A stretch of DNA of 64,000 nt from Rhodovastum atsumiense (GCF_937425535.1 NZ_OW485601.1:6183501-6247500); one strand, 5' to 3'. Positions 27,260-39,087 are shown, numbered from the stretch's first letter. Program-made: numbers and translations. The notes: generated from the letters alone by a model not told the origin.

Positions 27260-29193
27260 CCGAGCACGAACAGCAGGAGGACGATCATGCTGAGCACCAC
27301 GAGGCCGATCAGCATGGCGAAGGCATAGGCGGCTAGGGAGCCGGTCTGCAGCTTCACCACCTGCGCGGAGCTGTCCGTGGTGAGCGAGGCCACGCCGTTG
27401 GGCACGCCGTCGATGATGGTGGCATCGCCGACCTGCCAGAGCACCCGCGCCAGCGCCATGCCGGGACGGACGAACACAGCGTTATAGAACTCGTCGAAAT
27501 AGTATTTGTTCAGCAGCATCTGGTAGATGCCGCGATGGCGCGCAGCCAGCTCGCCGGGGATCTCCGGTCTGAGCATATACAGCGCGTAGGCGGTGGCGAT
27601 GCCGAGCAGCCCGACGATCGCCGGCGCCAGCCCGACCAGGGCCGGCAGCTCGTGCATCTCGTGCAGCACGTGGTTGTCGGGGGCGAGCTGGATCGATTGG
27701 CCCCAGAAATGCGTCCAGTCCGGGCCGAGCAGTTGTTCGTGGAAGCTGAAGCCGGTGACGATCGCGCCGATCGCCAGCAATACCAGTGGCCCGGTCATCA
27801 CCCAGGGGCTTTCGTGCACATGCTCCATGGTGTGGTGGTCGGCCCGGGGCTTGCCGTGGAAGGTCAGGATGATCAGGCGCCAGGAATAGAAGGCGGTCAG
27901 GAACGCCGCGATCAGGCCGCACCAGAACCCGTACTGCCCGACCGTCGAGCCCGAGGCCCAGGCAGCTTCGAGGATAGCGTCCTTCGAATAGAAGCCGGCG
28001 AAGGGCCACACCCCGGCCAGCGCCAGGCTGCCGACCCACATCACGCCGTAGGTGAGCGGGATCTTCTTCCAGATGCCGCCCATCCGCCGGATGTCCTGCT
28101 CGTCGGACATGGCATGGATCACGCTGCCCGCGCCGAGGAACAGCAGCGCCTTGAAGAAAGCGTGCGTCAGCAGGTGGAAGATCGAGGCCTGGTAGGCGCC
28201 GACGCCGGCGGCGATGAACATGTAACCGAGCTGCGAGCAGGTGGAATAGGCGATCACCCGCTTGATGTCGTTCTGCACGCAGCCGATGGTGGCGGCGAAC
28301 AGCGCGGTCGAGGCGCCGATGAAGGCGACGAAACCAAGCGCGCCCGGGGCGAAGTCCAGCACCGGCGAGAACCGCGCCATCAGGAACACGCCGGCCGTCA
28401 CCATGGTCGCGGCATGGATCAGCGCCGAAACCGGGGTCGGCCCTTCCATCGCATCGGGCAGCCAGACATGCAGGCCGAGCTGCGCGGATTTGCCCATGGC
28501 GCCGATGAACAGCAGGATGCCGATCACCTCGTAGGCGCGCCAGGTGCCGCCGAGCACGCTGTAGACGTCGTTCTGGTGCTGGCCGACAGCGCCGAAGATG
28601 GTGGCAAACTCGATCGAGCCGAAGGTCCAGAAGACCAGCGCGATGCCGAGCGCGAAGCCAAGGTCGCCGATACGGTTGACGACGAAGGCCTTGATGGCGG
28701 CGGCGCAAGCCGAGGGACGGTCGTACCAGTAGCCGATCAGCAGGTAGCTCGCCAGCCCGACGCCTTCCCAGCCGAAGAACAGTTGCAGCAGGTTGTCGGC
28801 CGTCACCAGCATCAGCATGGCGAAGCTGAACAGGCTCAGGTAGCTGAAGAAGCGCCAGATGGTCTTGTCATGGCTCATGTAGCCGACGCTGTAGATGTGG
28901 ATCAGCGTGGCGACGGTGGTGACCATGGCGACCATGGCGGCGGACAGCGCGTCGTAGCGCAGCGCCCAGTCGACGTGGAAGCTGCCGGCTTCCACCCAGG
29001 TGCCGAGCGACACCACGCCCGGCGCGGCGCCGAGATAGATCAACTGGACGAAGGCGGTGACCCCGCAGATCGAGGCCAGCACCATGCAGAGAATGGTGAC
29101 CGCCTGGGCAGCCCGGTCTCCGATGGCCTTGCCGAACAACCCGGCGATGGTGGAGCCGAGCAGCGGCGCGAAGACAGCGACGGCGAACAGCAT
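27256..29193 (-). CDS. nuoL: NADH-quinone oxidoreductase subunit L
   Basis: A 645-residue distal antiporter-like subunit of complex I. Motifs: [19 protein letters not shown] near 140, [20 protein letters not shown] near 245 and [15 protein letters not shown] near 330. The long C-terminal region with the lateral helix and final transmembrane segment ([21 protein letters not shown]) is complete. It starts 4 bases after the nuoK stop. Confidence 0.96.
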   Translation of the reverse strand: MLFAVAVFAPLLGSTIAGLFGKAIGDRAAQAVTILCMVLASICGVTAFVQLIYLGAAPGVVSLGTWVEAGSFHVDWALRYDALSAAMVAMVTTVATLIHIYSVGYMSHDKTIWRFFSYLSLFSFAMLMLVTADNLLQLFFGWEGVGLASYLLIGYWYDRPSACAAAIKAFVVNRIGDLGFALGIALVFWTFGSIEFATIFGAVGQHQNDVYSVLGGTWRAYEVIGILLFIGAMGKSAQLGLHVWLPDAMEGPTPVSALIHAATMVTAGVFLMARFSPVLDFAPGALGFVAFIGASTALFAATIGCVQNDIKRVIAYSTCSQLGYMFIAAGVGAYQASIFHLLTHAFFKALLFLGAGSVIHAMSDEQDIRRMGGIWKKIPLTYGVMWVGSLALAGVWPFAGFYSKDAILEAAWASGSTVGQYGFWCGLIAAFLTAFYSWRLIILTFHGKPRADHHTMEHVHESPWVMTGPLVLLAIGAIVTGFSFHEQLLGPDWTHFWGQSIQLAPDNHVLHEMHELPALVGLAPAIVGLLGIATAYALYMLRPEIPGELAARHRGIYQMLLNKYYFDEFYNAVFVRPGMALARVLWQVGDATIIDGVPNGVASLTTDSSAQVVKLQTGSLAAYAFAMLIGLVVLSMIVLLLFVLG

Positions 29194-29197
29194 CGGC

Positions 29198-29506
29198 TCA
29201 GCCCTTCATCATATTGACGTCCTCGACCTGGATCGAGCCGCGGTTGCGGAAATAGATGACGACGATGGCGAGCCCGATCGCCGCCTCGGCCGCGGCAACC
29301 GTGAGCGCGAACATCACGAAGACCTGGCCGACGAGATCGCCGAGCGCCGCCGAGAAGGCGACGAGGTTGAGATTGGCGGCGAGCAGGATCAGCTCGATCG
29401 ACATCAGGATGACGATGACGTTCTTGCGGTTGAGGAAGATGCCGAAGATGCCCAGCACCAGCAGGACCGCGGCGACGAACAGGTAATGGAACAGGCCGAC
29501 GACCAT
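29198..29506 (-). CDS. nuoK: NADH-quinone oxidoreductase subunit K
   Basis: A 102-residue membrane subunit with three helices. The conserved membrane glutamates sit in [18 protein letters not shown] and in [14 protein letters not shown]. It forms part of the central proton path of complex I. The ATG at 29506 shares its first base with the last base of the nuoJ stop. Confidence 0.95.
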   Translation of the reverse strand: MVVGLFHYLFVAAVLLVLGIFGIFLNRKNVIVILMSIELILLAANLNLVAFSAALGDLVGQVFVMFALTVAAAEAAIGLAIVVIYFRNRGSIQVEDVNMMKG

Positions 29507-30198
29507 CAGGGCTGCCCTCCGGGACCCGCGGCGGTCTCCGCCTGCTCGGGCTGGCGTTGCGCGGGTGCTTCGGGACGCAGGATGCCGAGCTTGCCGACGC
29601 CGGTCCGCGGCGGCACGTCCATCAGCGTGATCGCCTCGGCCGGATCGCGCGCGATCTGCCGGGCGATGTCCTGCTTGCGCGAGAGCTGGCGGTCGCGCAG
29701 CGTCAGCACGATGGCGCCGATCATGGCCACCAGCAGCACCAGCCCGGCCGCCTGGAACAGCAACACATAGTCGGTGTACAGCATGCGGCCGAGCTGGGCG
29801 GTGTTGTTCACCCCCGGCACCGGCGGCGCGAAGCGCAGCGTCGCCGCTTCCGGCAAGATCTTCCAGCCACCCAGCACCAGCACCAGCTCGATCAGCAGCA
29901 CCAGGCCGACCGCGAGCCCCACCGGCAGATAGCGCTGATAGCCGCTGCGCAGCTCGGCGGAGCTGATGTCGAGCATCATCACCACGAACATGAACAGAAC
30001 GGCGACGGCGCCGACATAGACGATCACCAGGATCATCGCCAGGAACTCGGCCCCGGCCAGCAGGAACAGGGCCGCGGCGTTGAAGAAGGCAAGGATCAGG
30101 AACAGCACGGAGTGCACGGGATTGCGGGCCGACACCACCATGCCGGCCGAACCGAGCAGGATGGCCGCGAACAGATAGAACAGCAGCGACGCGATCAT
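29506..30198 (-). CDS. nuoJ: NADH-quinone oxidoreductase subunit J
   Basis: A 230-residue five-helix membrane subunit of complex I. The third helix carries the conserved [19 protein letters not shown] segment, whose pi-bulge glycine couples quinone chemistry to pumping. The last 60 residues form a hydrophilic tail rich in Ala, Glu and Gln, longer than in E. coli NuoJ (184 residues). A 54-bp gap separates it from nuoI. Confidence 0.94.
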   Translation of the reverse strand: MIASLLFYLFAAILLGSAGMVVSARNPVHSVLFLILAFFNAAALFLLAGAEFLAMILVIVYVGAVAVLFMFVVMMLDISSAELRSGYQRYLPVGLAVGLVLLIELVLVLGGWKILPEAATLRFAPPVPGVNNTAQLGRMLYTDYVLLFQAAGLVLLVAMIGAIVLTLRDRQLSRKQDIARQIARDPAEAITLMDVPPRTGVGKLGILRPEAPAQRQPEQAETAAGPGGQP

Positions 30199-30252
30199 CG
30201 CGCGCCCCCGCCGGTGCGGGCGTATTTGGTGTTCATGCGCTCTCTCTCGCCC

Positions 30253-30741
30253 TCAGCGGTACGGGGCATCCAGTTCGAGCCGCCGCGCGAGCTCCGGCTC
30301 CCAGCGGTCGCCGTTCGCAAGCAGGCGGTCCTTGTTGTACAGCAATTCCTCACGCGTTTCGGTGGCGAACTCGAAATTCGGGCCCTCGACGATGGCATCC
30401 ACCGGGCAGGCTTCCTCGCACAGCCCGCAATAAATGCATTTCGTCATGTCGATATCGTAGCGGGTGGTCCGCCGTGACCCATCCTCGCGCGGCTCGGCCT
30501 CGATGGTGATGGCCTGGGCCGGGCAGATCGCCTCGCACAGCTTGCAGGCGATGCAGCGCTCCTCGCCGTTCGGGTAGCGGCGCAGCGCGTGCTCCCCCTT
30601 GAAGCGGGGGCTGAGAGGCCCCTTCTCGTAGGGGTAGTTGATGGTGGCCTTGGCCTTGAAGATATAGCGGAACGTCAGCGCCATGCCGCTGAGCAGTTCG
30701 CGCATCAGCAGGCTGCGCGCGGTGCGGTCGAGAAGGGCCAT
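30253..30741 (-). CDS. nuoI: NADH-quinone oxidoreductase subunit I
   Basis: A 162-residue ferredoxin-like subunit carrying clusters N6a and N6b. Two CxxCxxCxxxCP motifs are seen: [16 protein letters not shown] near 62-77 and [16 protein letters not shown] near 101-116. It passes electrons from NuoG toward NuoB. The N-terminal amphipathic stretch and [17 protein letters not shown] are typical of alphaproteobacterial and mitochondrial (TYKY) homologues. Confidence 0.96.
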   Translation of the reverse strand: MALLDRTARSLLMRELLSGMALTFRYIFKAKATINYPYEKGPLSPRFKGEHALRRYPNGEERCIACKLCEAICPAQAITIEAEPREDGSRRTTRYDIDMTKCIYCGLCEEACPVDAIVEGPNFEFATETREELLYNKDRLLANGDRWEPELARRLELDAPYR

Positions 30742-30789
30742 CAGCGAGCTCCGTTCCGGGGCGGAAGGAAAGGCGCGGCCATGCGCGGC

Positions 30790-31797
30790 TCAGGCGGCAT
30801 GGGGCAGCCACCCGAAGGCCATCAGCACACCGGCCGTGATCACCAGCCAGAGCAGCGACAGCGGCAGGAACACCTTCCAGCCGAGCCGCATGAGCTGGTC
30901 GTAGCGGTAGCGCGGGAAGGTGCCGCGCACCCAGATGAAGACGAACAGCAGGAAGCAGATCTTGAGCGTCAGCCAGAGCGGGCCGAGCGCCGGCAGGATG
31001 CCGAACGGACCGAGCCAGCCGCCGAGGAACAGGATGCTGGTCATCGCGCTCATGAGGAACATGTTCGCGTATTCGCCAAGGAAGAACAGCCCGAACGACA
31101 TGGAGCTGTACTCGACGAAGAAACCCGCCACGATCTCGCTCTCGCCTTCGGGGATGTCGAAGGGGGCGCGGTTCGTCTCGGCCAGGGCCGAGATGAAGAA
31201 CACCACGAACATCGGCAGCAGCGGGATGCAGAACCAGACGTTGCGCTGCGCCAGCACGATGTCATTAAGGTTCAGGCTGCCGGCGCAGAGCAGCACCGAG
31301 ACCAGCACGAAGCCCATCGACACTTCGTAGGAGACCATCTGCGCCGCCGAGCGCAGCGCGCCGAGAAAGGCGTATTTCGAGTTGCTGGCCCAGCCGGCGA
31401 TGACGATGCCGTAGACCCCGAGCGAGGAGATGGCGAAGATGTAGAGGATGCCGACATTGATGTCGGCGATCGCCCAGCCATTGTTCACCGGGATGACCGC
31501 CCAGGCGATCATCGCCAGCATGAAGGTCAGCATCGGCGCGAACAGGAACAGGGCCCGGTTGGCGCCGGCGGGGATGACGGTCTCCTTGAAGACCATCTTG
31601 ATGGCGTCGGCGAAAGGCTGGAACAGGCCGAACGGCCCGACCACGTTGGGGCCCTTGCGCAGCTGGATCGCCGCCAGGACCTTGCGCTCGGCATAGGTCA
31701 GATAGGCAACGCCGACCAGCAGCGGCGTCAGCAGCGCCATGGCCTTCGCCGCGGTCAGCAGCAGCAGGCCGAGCGGAGTGTCGAAGAACGCGCCCAT
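30790..31797 (-). CDS. nuoH: NADH-quinone oxidoreductase subunit H
   Basis: A 335-residue membrane subunit (8 helices) that forms much of the quinone-binding chamber. Motifs: [21 protein letters not shown]-type region near 30-50 ([20 protein letters not shown]), [20 protein letters not shown] near 200-220, and [21 protein letters not shown] near 285. All are hallmark charged loops of ND1/NuoH. It starts 7 bases after the nuoG stop. Confidence 0.96.
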   Translation of the reverse strand: MGAFFDTPLGLLLLTAAKAMALLTPLLVGVAYLTYAERKVLAAIQLRKGPNVVGPFGLFQPFADAIKMVFKETVIPAGANRALFLFAPMLTFMLAMIAWAVIPVNNGWAIADINVGILYIFAISSLGVYGIVIAGWASNSKYAFLGALRSAAQMVSYEVSMGFVLVSVLLCAGSLNLNDIVLAQRNVWFCIPLLPMFVVFFISALAETNRAPFDIPEGESEIVAGFFVEYSSMSFGLFFLGEYANMFLMSAMTSILFLGGWLGPFGILPALGPLWLTLKICFLLFVFIWVRGTFPRYRYDQLMRLGWKVFLPLSLLWLVITAGVLMAFGWLPHAA

Positions 31798-31804
31798 CTC
31801 GCTG

Positions 31805-33865
31805 CTACTCCGCTGCCTGCGCCGGAACCGGCACGTGAACGCGCGCGCACTCGGCCATGGTCGGGCTGGCGCGGCTGATCGGGTCGGTCTGGTAGTAGTT
31901 GGGGATCCACGGCACGAACGGCGCCGTCTTCAGCGCCGCCGGGTTGCCCGCGGGCGGCGTGTGGTCGGTGCAGCCGAAGCGCGGCAGGATGTCGAGGCGG
32001 CCGAACACCGGATTGATCTGCTCCAGCCGCGCCCGCACCGCGTCGATGTCGTCATAAGGCAGCGTGCGGTCGATATACTGGCTGAAGGCACGGATGATCC
32101 GCCAGTCCTCACGCGCCTCGCCGGGTGGGTAGACCGCCAGGAAGCCACGCTGCACCCGGCCTTCCGTGTTCACGTAGGTGCCGTGCTTCTCGGTATAGGC
32201 GGCACCGGGCAGGATCACATCGGCCCGCGCCGCGCCACGGTCGCCATGGCTGCCCTGGTAGATGACGAAGGTGTCGGGACCGATCGCCTCGGTGTCGAAT
32301 TCATCGGCGCCGAGCAACCACAGCACGTCGACGCCGCCATGCAGCATCTGCGGCAGCGACTTGCCGTTGCCTCCGGGCAGGAAATGCAGGTCGAGCGCGC
32401 CGACGCGGGACGCCGCCGTGTGCAGCACGTTGAAGCCGTGCCACTCGGCGGTCAGCATGTTGCTGCCGGCGGCCAGCTTCCAGGCGGCGGCGAGGACCGA
32501 CTGCCCGTCCGGCCGCGCCAGGGCGCCCTGCCCCAGGATCAGCATCGGCTTCTTCGCCGCCCGCAGCGTCGCGGCGAAAGAATGCTTGCCGGCGATCAGC
32601 GCGCTGATCGTCTCGGCGCAACTGCCGATCCACTCGGCCTCGTAGGTCAGCTCCGCCTGCGGGCCGATCACGGCGACCGGGAAATTGCCCTGCAGCCAGC
32701 GCTTGCGGATGCGGGCATTGAGCAGCGGTGCCTCGCGGCGGGGATTGCTGCCGATGATCAGCAGCGCGTCCGCTTCCTCGATGCCGGCGATCGAGGTGTT
32801 GAACGTGTAGAAGTCGCGCCGCGACACGTCGGCGGCGGCCCCGTCCTGCCGGCAATCGAGATTGGCCGAACCGAGCGCCGTCATCAGGTCCCTGAGCGCC
32901 AGCATGCTCTCGGCATCGGCGAGGTTGCCGGCCACGGCACCGACCAGCTCGCCGTCCACCCCGTCCAGCTTCTTCGCGATCGCCTCGAAGGCATCGGGCC
33001 AGCTCGCCCGCTGCAGCTTGCCGTCACGCTTCACCCAGCAGGAATCCAGGCGGCGGCGCTTCAGCCCATCGATGGCGAAGCGGCTCTTGTCGGCCAGCCA
33101 CTCCTCGTTGACGTCTTCATTGATGCGCGGCAGCACGCGCAGCACCTCGGGGCCGCGGCTGTCGACGCGGATGGAAGCGCCGACGGCGTCGAACACATCG
33201 ACGCTGTCGGTCTTGCGCAGCTCCCAGGGCCGCGCCACGAAGGCATAGGGCTTGGAGGTCAGCGCGCCGACCGGGCAGATGTCGATCAGGTTGCCCGACA
33301 ATTCGGAAGACAGCGCCCGTTCCACATAGGTGGTGACTTCCATGCTCTCGCCACGGGCGGTGGCGCCGAGCTCCGGCACCCCGGCGATCTCGGCGCTGAA
33401 GCGGATGCAGCGCGTGCAGTGGATGCAGCGCGTCATCGTGGTCTTCACCAGCGGCCCGAGATTCTTGTCCTTCACCGCGCGCTTGTTCTCGGCGTAGCGG
33501 GAATGGTCCATGCCGTAGCCGACGGCCTGGTCCTGCAGGTCGCACTCGCCGCCCTGGTCGCAGATCGGGCAATCGAGCGGATGGTTGATCAGCAGGAATT
33601 CCATCACGCCGCGCCGCGCCGCCCGCACCATCGGCGTGTCGGTGTGCACCACCATGCCGTCGGCCACCGGATAGGAGCAGGAGGCGAAAGGCTTGGGCGG
33701 GGCCTTCTCGATCTCGACGAGGCACATCCGGCAATTGCCGGCAACCGACAGGCGCTCGTGATAGCAGAAGCGCGGGACCTCGCGCCCCGCCGCCTCACAG
33801 GCCTGCAGCACGTTGGAGCCGGGAGCGACTTCGACCTCGATCCCGTCGACAGTAACTTTCACCAT
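31805..33865 (-). CDS. nuoG: NADH-quinone oxidoreductase subunit G
   Basis: A 686-residue peripheral-arm subunit with an N-terminal 2Fe-2S domain ([20 protein letters not shown], near residues 32-52), the His/Cys 4Fe-4S motif ([17 protein letters not shown]) and a second cluster ([23 protein letters not shown]). A molybdopterin-oxidoreductase-like domain without cofactor role follows. It carries electrons from NuoF along N1b, N4 and N5. Confidence 0.96.
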   Translation of the reverse strand: MVKVTVDGIEVEVAPGSNVLQACEAAGREVPRFCYHERLSVAGNCRMCLVEIEKAPPKPFASCSYPVADGMVVHTDTPMVRAARRGVMEFLLINHPLDCPICDQGGECDLQDQAVGYGMDHSRYAENKRAVKDKNLGPLVKTTMTRCIHCTRCIRFSAEIAGVPELGATARGESMEVTTYVERALSSELSGNLIDICPVGALTSKPYAFVARPWELRKTDSVDVFDAVGASIRVDSRGPEVLRVLPRINEDVNEEWLADKSRFAIDGLKRRRLDSCWVKRDGKLQRASWPDAFEAIAKKLDGVDGELVGAVAGNLADAESMLALRDLMTALGSANLDCRQDGAAADVSRRDFYTFNTSIAGIEEADALLIIGSNPRREAPLLNARIRKRWLQGNFPVAVIGPQAELTYEAEWIGSCAETISALIAGKHSFAATLRAAKKPMLILGQGALARPDGQSVLAAAWKLAAGSNMLTAEWHGFNVLHTAASRVGALDLHFLPGGNGKSLPQMLHGGVDVLWLLGADEFDTEAIGPDTFVIYQGSHGDRGAARADVILPGAAYTEKHGTYVNTEGRVQRGFLAVYPPGEAREDWRIIRAFSQYIDRTLPYDDIDAVRARLEQINPVFGRLDILPRFGCTDHTPPAGNPAALKTAPFVPWIPNYYQTDPISRASPTMAECARVHVPVPAQAAE

Positions 33866-33869
33866 CCCC

Positions 33870-35162
33870 CTACTCCGCCGCCAGCCTGGCGCCGCCAGCC
33901 TTGTATTGCTTGATTCGGTCCTCGATCACCGGCCGGAAATGCCGGATCAGCCCCTGCACCGGCCAGGCCGCGGCGTCGCCAAGGGCGCAGATCGTGTGCC
34001 CCTCCACCTGCCGCGTCACCTGGTCGAGCGTGTCGATCTCCTCGGGTTCGGCACGACCTTCCACCATGCGGTTCATCACCCGCATCATCCACCCGGTTCC
34101 CTCGCGGCAAGGCGTGCACTGGCCGCAGCTCTCGTGCTTGTAGAAGGCCGAGAGCCGCGCGATCGCCTTGATGATGTCGGTGGACTTGTCCATCACGATC
34201 ACCGCGGCGGTGCCCAGGCCGGAGCGCACCTCGCGCAGGCTGTCGAAATCCATCAGCACCGTGTCGCAGACGGATTTCGGGATCACCGGCACCGATGACC
34301 CGCCCGGGATCACCGCCAGCAGGTTGTCCCAGCCACCGCGCACGCCGCCGGCATAGGTCTCGATCAGCTCGCGCAGCGGAATGCCGAGTTCCTCCTCGAC
34401 ATTGCACGGCTTGTTCACGTGGCCGGAGATGCAGAACACCTTGGTCCCGGAATTCTTCGGCCGGCCAAGGGCGGAGAACCAGGCGGCACCACGGCGCAGG
34501 ATGGTCGGGGTGACGGCGATGCTCTCGACGTTGTTGACCGTGGTCGGGCAGCCATAGAGCCCGACCGCCGCCGGGAAGGGCGGCTTCAGCCGGGGCATGC
34601 CCTTCTTGCCTTCCAGGCTCTCGATCAGCGCGGTTTCCTCGCCGCAGATATAGGCGCCGGCGCCGCGATGCACGTATAGGTCGAAATTCCAGCCGGAGCC
34701 GCAGGCGTTCTTGCCGATCAGGCCTTCCGCATAGGCCTCGTCGATGGCCCGCTGCAGCGCGCGGGCCTCGTTGTAGAACTCGCCGCGGATGTAGATGTAG
34801 CAGGCATGCGCGCGCATGGCGAAGGACGCGATCAGGCAGCCTTCGATCAGCTTGTGCGGATCGTGGCGGATGATGTCGCGGTCCTTGCAGGTGCCAGGCT
34901 CGGATTCGTCCGCGTTCACCACCAGGTAGTGTGGCCGCGGCCCTTCTTCCTTCGGCATGAACGACCATTTGAGGCCGGTCGGGAAGCCCGCGCCGCCGCG
35001 GCCGCGCAGGCCCGACGCCTTGATCTCCTCGACGATGGCCTCGGGGCCGCGTGCCAGCAGGGCGGCGGTGTTGTCCCAGTCGCCGCGGGCGCGGGCCCCT
35101 TTCAGATAGGGGTCGTGCAGACCGTAGAGATTGGTGAAAATCCGATCCTGGTCGCTCAGCAT
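33870..35162 (-). CDS. nuoF: NADH-quinone oxidoreductase subunit F
   Basis: A 430-residue NADH-binding subunit. NADH/FMN site: [20 protein letters not shown] near 50-70 and [19 protein letters not shown] near 170-190. The 4Fe-4S cluster N3 site is [12 protein letters not shown] near residue 345. NADH enters complex I here and reduces FMN. It starts 4 bases after the nuoE stop. Confidence 0.97.
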   Translation of the reverse strand: MLSDQDRIFTNLYGLHDPYLKGARARGDWDNTAALLARGPEAIVEEIKASGLRGRGGAGFPTGLKWSFMPKEEGPRPHYLVVNADESEPGTCKDRDIIRHDPHKLIEGCLIASFAMRAHACYIYIRGEFYNEARALQRAIDEAYAEGLIGKNACGSGWNFDLYVHRGAGAYICGEETALIESLEGKKGMPRLKPPFPAAVGLYGCPTTVNNVESIAVTPTILRRGAAWFSALGRPKNSGTKVFCISGHVNKPCNVEEELGIPLRELIETYAGGVRGGWDNLLAVIPGGSSVPVIPKSVCDTVLMDFDSLREVRSGLGTAAVIVMDKSTDIIKAIARLSAFYKHESCGQCTPCREGTGWMMRVMNRMVEGRAEPEEIDTLDQVTRQVEGHTICALGDAAAWPVQGLIRHFRPVIEDRIKQYKAGGARLAAE

Positions 35163-35166
35163 CCGG

Positions 35167-35814
35167 TCATCGTGCCTTTTCGAAGGAGAGCGAGGTGAGC
35201 GTGTTGGGTCCTCCCTCCGGGGCCGAGGCCTGTCGTCCTGCCATCGAACCGGGCCTGGGAAGCTCGCCGCCGCGCTTCAGCGTCTCGATCAGCGCCTTCA
35301 CGCGCTCGGCATCCATGTCCTCGTAGTAGTCGTCGTTCACCTGCAGCACCGGGGCGTTCACGCAGGCGCCGAGGCATTCCACCTCGGTCATGGTGAACAG
35401 CCCGTCCGCGCTGGTTTCCTTCCAGTCCTTGATGCCGGTCGCCTCGCGGCAGGCCTTCACCACCTCCTCGGAGCCGCGCAGCCAGCACGGCGTGGTGGTG
35501 CAGACCTGCAGGTGGTACTTGCCCACCGGCCGGGTGTTGAACATCAGGTAGAAGGTCGCCACCTCGTACACGCGAATCGGTGCCAGGCCGAGCCGCCGGG
35601 CGATCTCGTCCATCGCCACGCGCGGCACCCAGGCGCTGCCGCTGGCGCGCGCCATCTGCCGCTGCACCAGATAGAGCAGCGGCAGCACCGCGCTGGCCTG
35701 CTTGCCCGGCGGATACTTCGCCAGGATCTGCGGGATCTCGGCTTCGCTCTCGGCGTCGAAGCTGAAACTCGTCGGCCCTTCGCCGCCGACGGGGCCTTCC
35801 TTCTGCAAAGCCAT
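35167..35814 (-). CDS. nuoE: NADH-quinone oxidoreductase subunit E
   Basis: A 215-residue thioredoxin-like 2Fe-2S subunit (cluster N1a). Cluster ligands are visible in [14 protein letters not shown] and, further on, [15 protein letters not shown]. The helical N-terminal part has [20 protein letters not shown]. It pairs with NuoF. The C-terminal 35 residues form a low-complexity tail (GGELPRPGS onward), as in several alphaproteobacteria. Confidence 0.95.
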   Translation of the reverse strand: MALQKEGPVGGEGPTSFSFDAESEAEIPQILAKYPPGKQASAVLPLLYLVQRQMARASGSAWVPRVAMDEIARRLGLAPIRVYEVATFYLMFNTRPVGKYHLQVCTTTPCWLRGSEEVVKACREATGIKDWKETSADGLFTMTEVECLGACVNAPVLQVNDDYYEDMDAERVKALIETLKRGGELPRPGSMAGRQASAPEGGPNTLTSLSFEKAR

Positions 35815-35817
35815 GTC

Positions 35818-37038
35818 CTACCTGTCGATCTCGCCGAAAACCACGTCGAGCGATCCGATGATCGCGGTGCAGTCCGCCAGCATATGGCGTTTCGCCAGCA
35901 AATCCATCGCCTGCAGGAAGGCGAAGCCGGTGGGACGGATCTTGCAGCGATAGGGACGGTTGGTGCCGTCAGCCACCAGATAGACGCCGAACTCGCCCTT
36001 CGGCGTCTCCACCACCGTGTAGGTGGCCCCTGGCGGAACGTGGAATCCTTCAGTGTACAGCTTGAAGTGGTGGATCAGCGCTTCCATCGAGCGCTTCATC
36101 TCGGTGCGCGGCGGCGGCGTGAACTTGCGGTCCGGAAACTTCACAAGGCCCGGCTTCATCTGCGCCAGGCACTGCTTGATGATCGAGACGCTCTCGCGCA
36201 TTTCCCAGATGCGCACGAGGTAGCGGTCGTAGCAGTCGCCGTTGCGCCCGACCGGCACCTTGAACTCGACCCGGTCGTACATCTCGTAGGGCTGCGCCCG
36301 CCGCAGGTCCCACGGCACGCCGGAGGCACGCAGCGGCGGCCCGGAGAAGCCCCAGGCCAGCGCTTCCTCGGCGGTGATCACGCCGATATCGACGGTGCGC
36401 TGCTTCCAGATGCGATTGGTCGTGAGCAGGCCTTCAAGATCGTCGATCCAGCGTGGGAAGTCCTCGGCCCAGGCGGCGATGCGATCCTCGAGTCCGGCCG
36501 GCAGGTCGCGGGAAACCCCGCCGGGGCGGAAATAATTGGCGTGCATCCGCGCGCCCGAGGCCGCCTCGTAGAACTCCATCAACTTCTCGCGCTCTTCGAA
36601 GCCCCAGAGCGACGGCGTGATGGCGCCGACATCGAGCGCGTAGGTGGTCAGGTTGAGCAGGTGGTTGAGCACGCGGGTGATCTCGGAGAAGAGCGTGCGA
36701 ATCCACCTGGCGCGCTCGGGTGCCTCGATGCCCAGCAGCTTCTCGATGGCAAGCACGAAGGGGTGCTCCTGCGCCATCGGGCTCACATAGTCGAGCCGGT
36801 CAAAGTACGGCACGACCTGCAGGTAGTTGCGATACTCGAGCAGCTTCTCGGTGCCACGGTGCAGCAGGCCGATATGCGGATCGGCGCGCTCCACCACCTC
36901 GCCATCCATCTCCAGCACCAGCCGCAGCACACCATGCGCCGCCGGATGCTGCGGGCCAAAATTGATGGCCTGGCTGTCGAACTCGACGGTCCTGGCCGAA
37001 GCCGTCACCGGCTCCTTGCTGACGACGGTCTCGGTCAC
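35818..37038 (-). CDS. nuoD: NADH-quinone oxidoreductase subunit D
   Basis: A 406-residue 49-kDa-type subunit forming the quinone site with NuoB. Signature sequences: [21 protein letters not shown]-type N-terminus ([15 protein letters not shown]), [34 protein letters not shown] and the end [17 protein letters not shown] at 37038 overlaps the nuoC stop (GTGA) and gives the expected length; an upstream in-frame ATG at 37107 lies inside nuoC. Confidence 0.95.
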   Translation of the reverse strand: MTETVVSKEPVTASARTVEFDSQAINFGPQHPAAHGVLRLVLEMDGEVVERADPHIGLLHRGTEKLLEYRNYLQVVPYFDRLDYVSPMAQEHPFVLAIEKLLGIEAPERARWIRTLFSEITRVLNHLLNLTTYALDVGAITPSLWGFEEREKLMEFYEAASGARMHANYFRPGGVSRDLPAGLEDRIAAWAEDFPRWIDDLEGLLTTNRIWKQRTVDIGVITAEEALAWGFSGPPLRASGVPWDLRRAQPYEMYDRVEFKVPVGRNGDCYDRYLVRIWEMRESVSIIKQCLAQMKPGLVKFPDRKFTPPPRTEMKRSMEALIHHFKLYTEGFHVPPGATYTVVETPKGEFGVYLVADGTNRPYRCKIRPTGFAFLQAMDLLAKRHMLADCTAIIGSLDVVFGEIDR

Positions 37039-37700
37039 GATCCGGTCCCCACTGCCCGCTTCTCGCGCGCCTTCTCGTCCCCGGGCAGCGTGGTCATGCC
37101 CTCCCACGGCGAGAGGAAGTCGAAGCTCCGCCAGTCCTGGGTCAGCCGCACGGGTTCGTAGACCACCTGCTTGCGATCCTCGTCATAGCGGACTTCCACG
37201 TAGCCGGTGAGCGGGAAGTCCTTGCGCAACGGATGACCTTCGAATCCGTAATCAGTGAGAATGCGACGCAGGTCCGGCTGACCGGAAAAAACGATCCCGA
37301 ACAGATCCCAGGTTTCGCGCTCCCACCAGGTCGCGGCCGGCCATACCCCGCAGACCGAGGGAACCGGTGTCTGCTCGTCGGTGGTCACGATCACACGCAG
37401 GCGCTGGTTCAGCGACACCGACAGCAGGTTATAGACGACGTCGAAGCGCTCGGCGCGGTCCGGCCAGTCGACGCCGCAGACATCCATGCACTGCTCGAGG
37501 GCGAAGCGCGGATCGTCGCGCAATGTGGTCATCACCCCGACCAGCACATCGCGCTGCACCACCGCCACGGGCTCGCCCTTCTCGAGGAAGGTGCGGATCA
37601 CGCCCGGAAGCGTCGCCACCGCCTCGGCCAAGGTCGCCGCGGCACTGCCCTGCCCTGCCTGTCCCGTTGCCTCGGGTGCAATGCCCTGCACTTCAGCCAC
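37035..37700 (-). CDS. nuoC: NADH-quinone oxidoreductase subunit C
   Basis: A 221-residue 30-kDa-type subunit of the peripheral arm, separate from NuoD. The signature [20 protein letters not shown] is near residue 130, followed by [16 protein letters not shown]. The GTG at 37700 is chosen because it overlaps the nuoB end by 8 bases; the much longer open frame upstream lies within nuoB in another frame. The ribosome site is weak, suggesting translational coupling. Confidence 0.92.
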   Translation of the reverse strand: MAEVQGIAPEATGQAGQGSAAATLAEAVATLPGVIRTFLEKGEPVAVVQRDVLVGVMTTLRDDPRFALEQCMDVCGVDWPDRAERFDVVYNLLSVSLNQRLRVIVTTDEQTPVPSVCGVWPAATWWERETWDLFGIVFSGQPDLRRILTDYGFEGHPLRKDFPLTGYVEVRYDEDRKQVVYEPVRLTQDWRSFDFLSPWEGMTTLPGDEKAREKRAVGTGS

Positions 37701-38250
37701 GGAGAATCGTCCCCGTGCGACGGATCTTTTTCTGCAATTGCATGATCCCGTAAACGAGAGCCTCGGCCGTTGGCGGACAGCCGGGAACGTAGACGTCCAC
37801 CGGCACCACGCGATCACAGCCACGCACGACCGAATAGGAAAAATGATAGTAGCCGCCACCATTGGCGCAGCTGCCCATGCTGATCACCCAGCGCGGCTCG
37901 GGCATCTGGTCGTAAACGCGGCGCAGCGCCGGCGCCATCTTGTTGGTCAGCGTGCCCGCCACGATCATGACATCACTCTGCCGCGGCGACGCACGTGGAA
38001 TGATGCCAAGCCGGTCGAGATCATAGCGGGGCATGTAGGCGTGTATCATCTCGATCGCACAACAGGCCAGACCGAAGGTCATCGGCCATAGGCTGCCGGT
38101 GCGCGCCCAGTTCACCAGCTTGTCCATCTGGGCGATGACGAAGCCCTTGTTTTCAATCTCGCCGGTGATGCCCTTGATCACTGCGTCCTGGGCCGGTCCC
38201 GGGGGCAGGGGATCGCGGTTCCAGGCGATGGTCGTGTCCGATGCGTTCAT
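37693..38250 (-). CDS. nuoB: NADH-quinone oxidoreductase subunit B
   Basis: A 185-residue subunit holding cluster N2, the last iron-sulfur centre before quinone. Ligands: the tandem cysteines in [15 protein letters not shown] near residue 63, [16 protein letters not shown] near 128 and [18 protein letters not shown] near 158. It contacts NuoD and NuoH at the quinone site. It starts 7 bases after the nuoA stop. Confidence 0.97.
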   Translation of the reverse strand: MNASDTTIAWNRDPLPPGPAQDAVIKGITGEIENKGFVIAQMDKLVNWARTGSLWPMTFGLACCAIEMIHAYMPRYDLDRLGIIPRASPRQSDVMIVAGTLTNKMAPALRRVYDQMPEPRWVISMGSCANGGGYYHFSYSVVRGCDRVVPVDVYVPGCPPTAEALVYGIMQLQKKIRRTGTILRG

Positions 38251-38257
38251 GATCGCC

Positions 38258-38623
38258 TTACTCCCACTCCAGCGCGCCCTTGCACCACTCGTAGACGAAA
38301 CCGACTGTCAGGACGCCGAGGAAGCCCAGCATCGAGAGGAAGCCGAAGACGCCGATCTCCGACAGGCTGACTGCCCAGGGAAACAGAAACGCCACCTCGA
38401 GATCGAAAATGATGAAGAGGATGGCAACAAGATAGAAGCGGACATCGAATCGCTGGCGTGCATCGGTGAAGGCTTCGAAGCCGCACTCGTAGGCCGAAAG
38501 CTTGTCCGGATACGGGTTTTGCCGCGCGGCAATCAACGAAGACGCCACCATCGCCACGGCGATGACAACAGCGATCCCGATGAATACCAGGATCGGAAAA
38601 TAATCGGCCAGGAGCGGAGCCAT
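38258..38623 (-). CDS. nuoA: NADH-quinone oxidoreductase subunit A
   Basis: A 121-residue three-helix membrane subunit, first gene of the complex I operon. Conserved [23 protein letters not shown]-type loop ([10 protein letters not shown] near residue 45) and [16 protein letters not shown] are present. The start at 38623 follows AAAGGACTGAG; the longer frame extends into the leader. The operon leader between here and tRNA-Asp is about 170 bp; I saw no convincing promoter in it. Confidence 0.95.
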   Translation of the reverse strand: MAPLLADYFPILVFIGIAVVIAVAMVASSLIAARQNPYPDKLSAYECGFEAFTDARQRFDVRFYLVAILFIIFDLEVAFLFPWAVSLSEIGVFGFLSMLGFLGVLTVGFVYEWCKGALEWE

Positions 38624-38771
38624 TTTCTCAGTCCTTTGCTTCGGCCTGACGCGTACGCCAGAACGCCGCGGAGCCCCCCCGGCCCACGGCGCGCGGGACA
38701 TTAGCGGCAACGCGCTCACCCCGCTATAGGGCAGCCGTGACTGAAAAGATGGATTTTTCAGGAGAAGATGG

Positions 38772-38792
38772 GGCGTTCCAAAGAGGAACGCC
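38772..38792 (-). terminator. Hairpin just downstream of tRNA-Asp
   Basis: GGCGTTCC (38772-38779) pairs perfectly with GGAACGCC (38785-38792) around a 5-base loop, starting 2 bases after the encoded CCA of tRNA-Asp. Only a weak pyrimidine stretch follows on the minus strand. It may end the tRNA transcript or guide 3' processing before the nuo operon. Confidence 0.45.
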
Positions 38793-38794
38793 AC

Positions 38795-38871
<77 letters not shown>

Positions 38872-38887
38872 AGCAGCGAGGAGCCGG

Positions 38888-38916
38888 GATGTAGAGCCAC
38901 TGGCGATTGGCGTCAA
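38888..38916 (-). promoter_or_regulatory. Putative promoter of tRNA-Asp
   Basis: On the minus strand TTGACG (38911-38916) and TACATC (38888-38893) are separated by 17 bp, the sigma-70 spacing. The transcript would start about 10 bases before the mature tRNA. Confidence 0.55.
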
Positions 38917-38941
38917 GCGGGCTATCGCCGGAAATCGACAC

Positions 38942-38965
38942 GGGAGGTGAAATTTTTCACCTCCC
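38942..38965. repeat. Perfect 24-bp palindrome upstream of tRNA-Asp
   Basis: GGGAGGTGAAA (38942-38952) and TTTCACCTCCC (38955-38965) form perfect 11-bp arms around TT. It lies 26 bp upstream of the putative tRNA-Asp -35 box. It could be a repressor or activator site or a hairpin terminator for a transcript from the tRNA-Val side. No T tract follows on either strand. Confidence 0.6.
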
Positions 38966-39087
38966 TATCGCCGCCCGCTGTCCGGCAGGCGCCGCCTCAT
39001 CGCAAAAACGCTTATGACAACAAGAAGAAACGCCAGGTCGTAAGGGGCGTGCGCAATGGCGACCGAAGACAGGGACATGATGCCCAT
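38965..39087 (-). CDS. Doubtful small membrane protein
   Basis: A possible 40-residue product starting MGIMSLSSVAIAHAPYDLAF and continuing with a hydrophobic stretch LLVVISVFAM, then a basic tail. One transmembrane helix is conceivable. I do not recognise it, there is no clear ribosome site, and the reading frame also extends upstream without good codon pattern. It may be chance. Confidence 0.2.
   Translation of the reverse strand: MGIMSLSSVAIAHAPYDLAFLLVVISVFAMRRRLPDSGRR

Noticed and set aside
27535-29217. Long plus-strand frames opposite nuoL and the other nuo genes
   Set aside because: They mirror the codon bias of the nuo genes and show no domain; the minus-strand genes are unambiguous.
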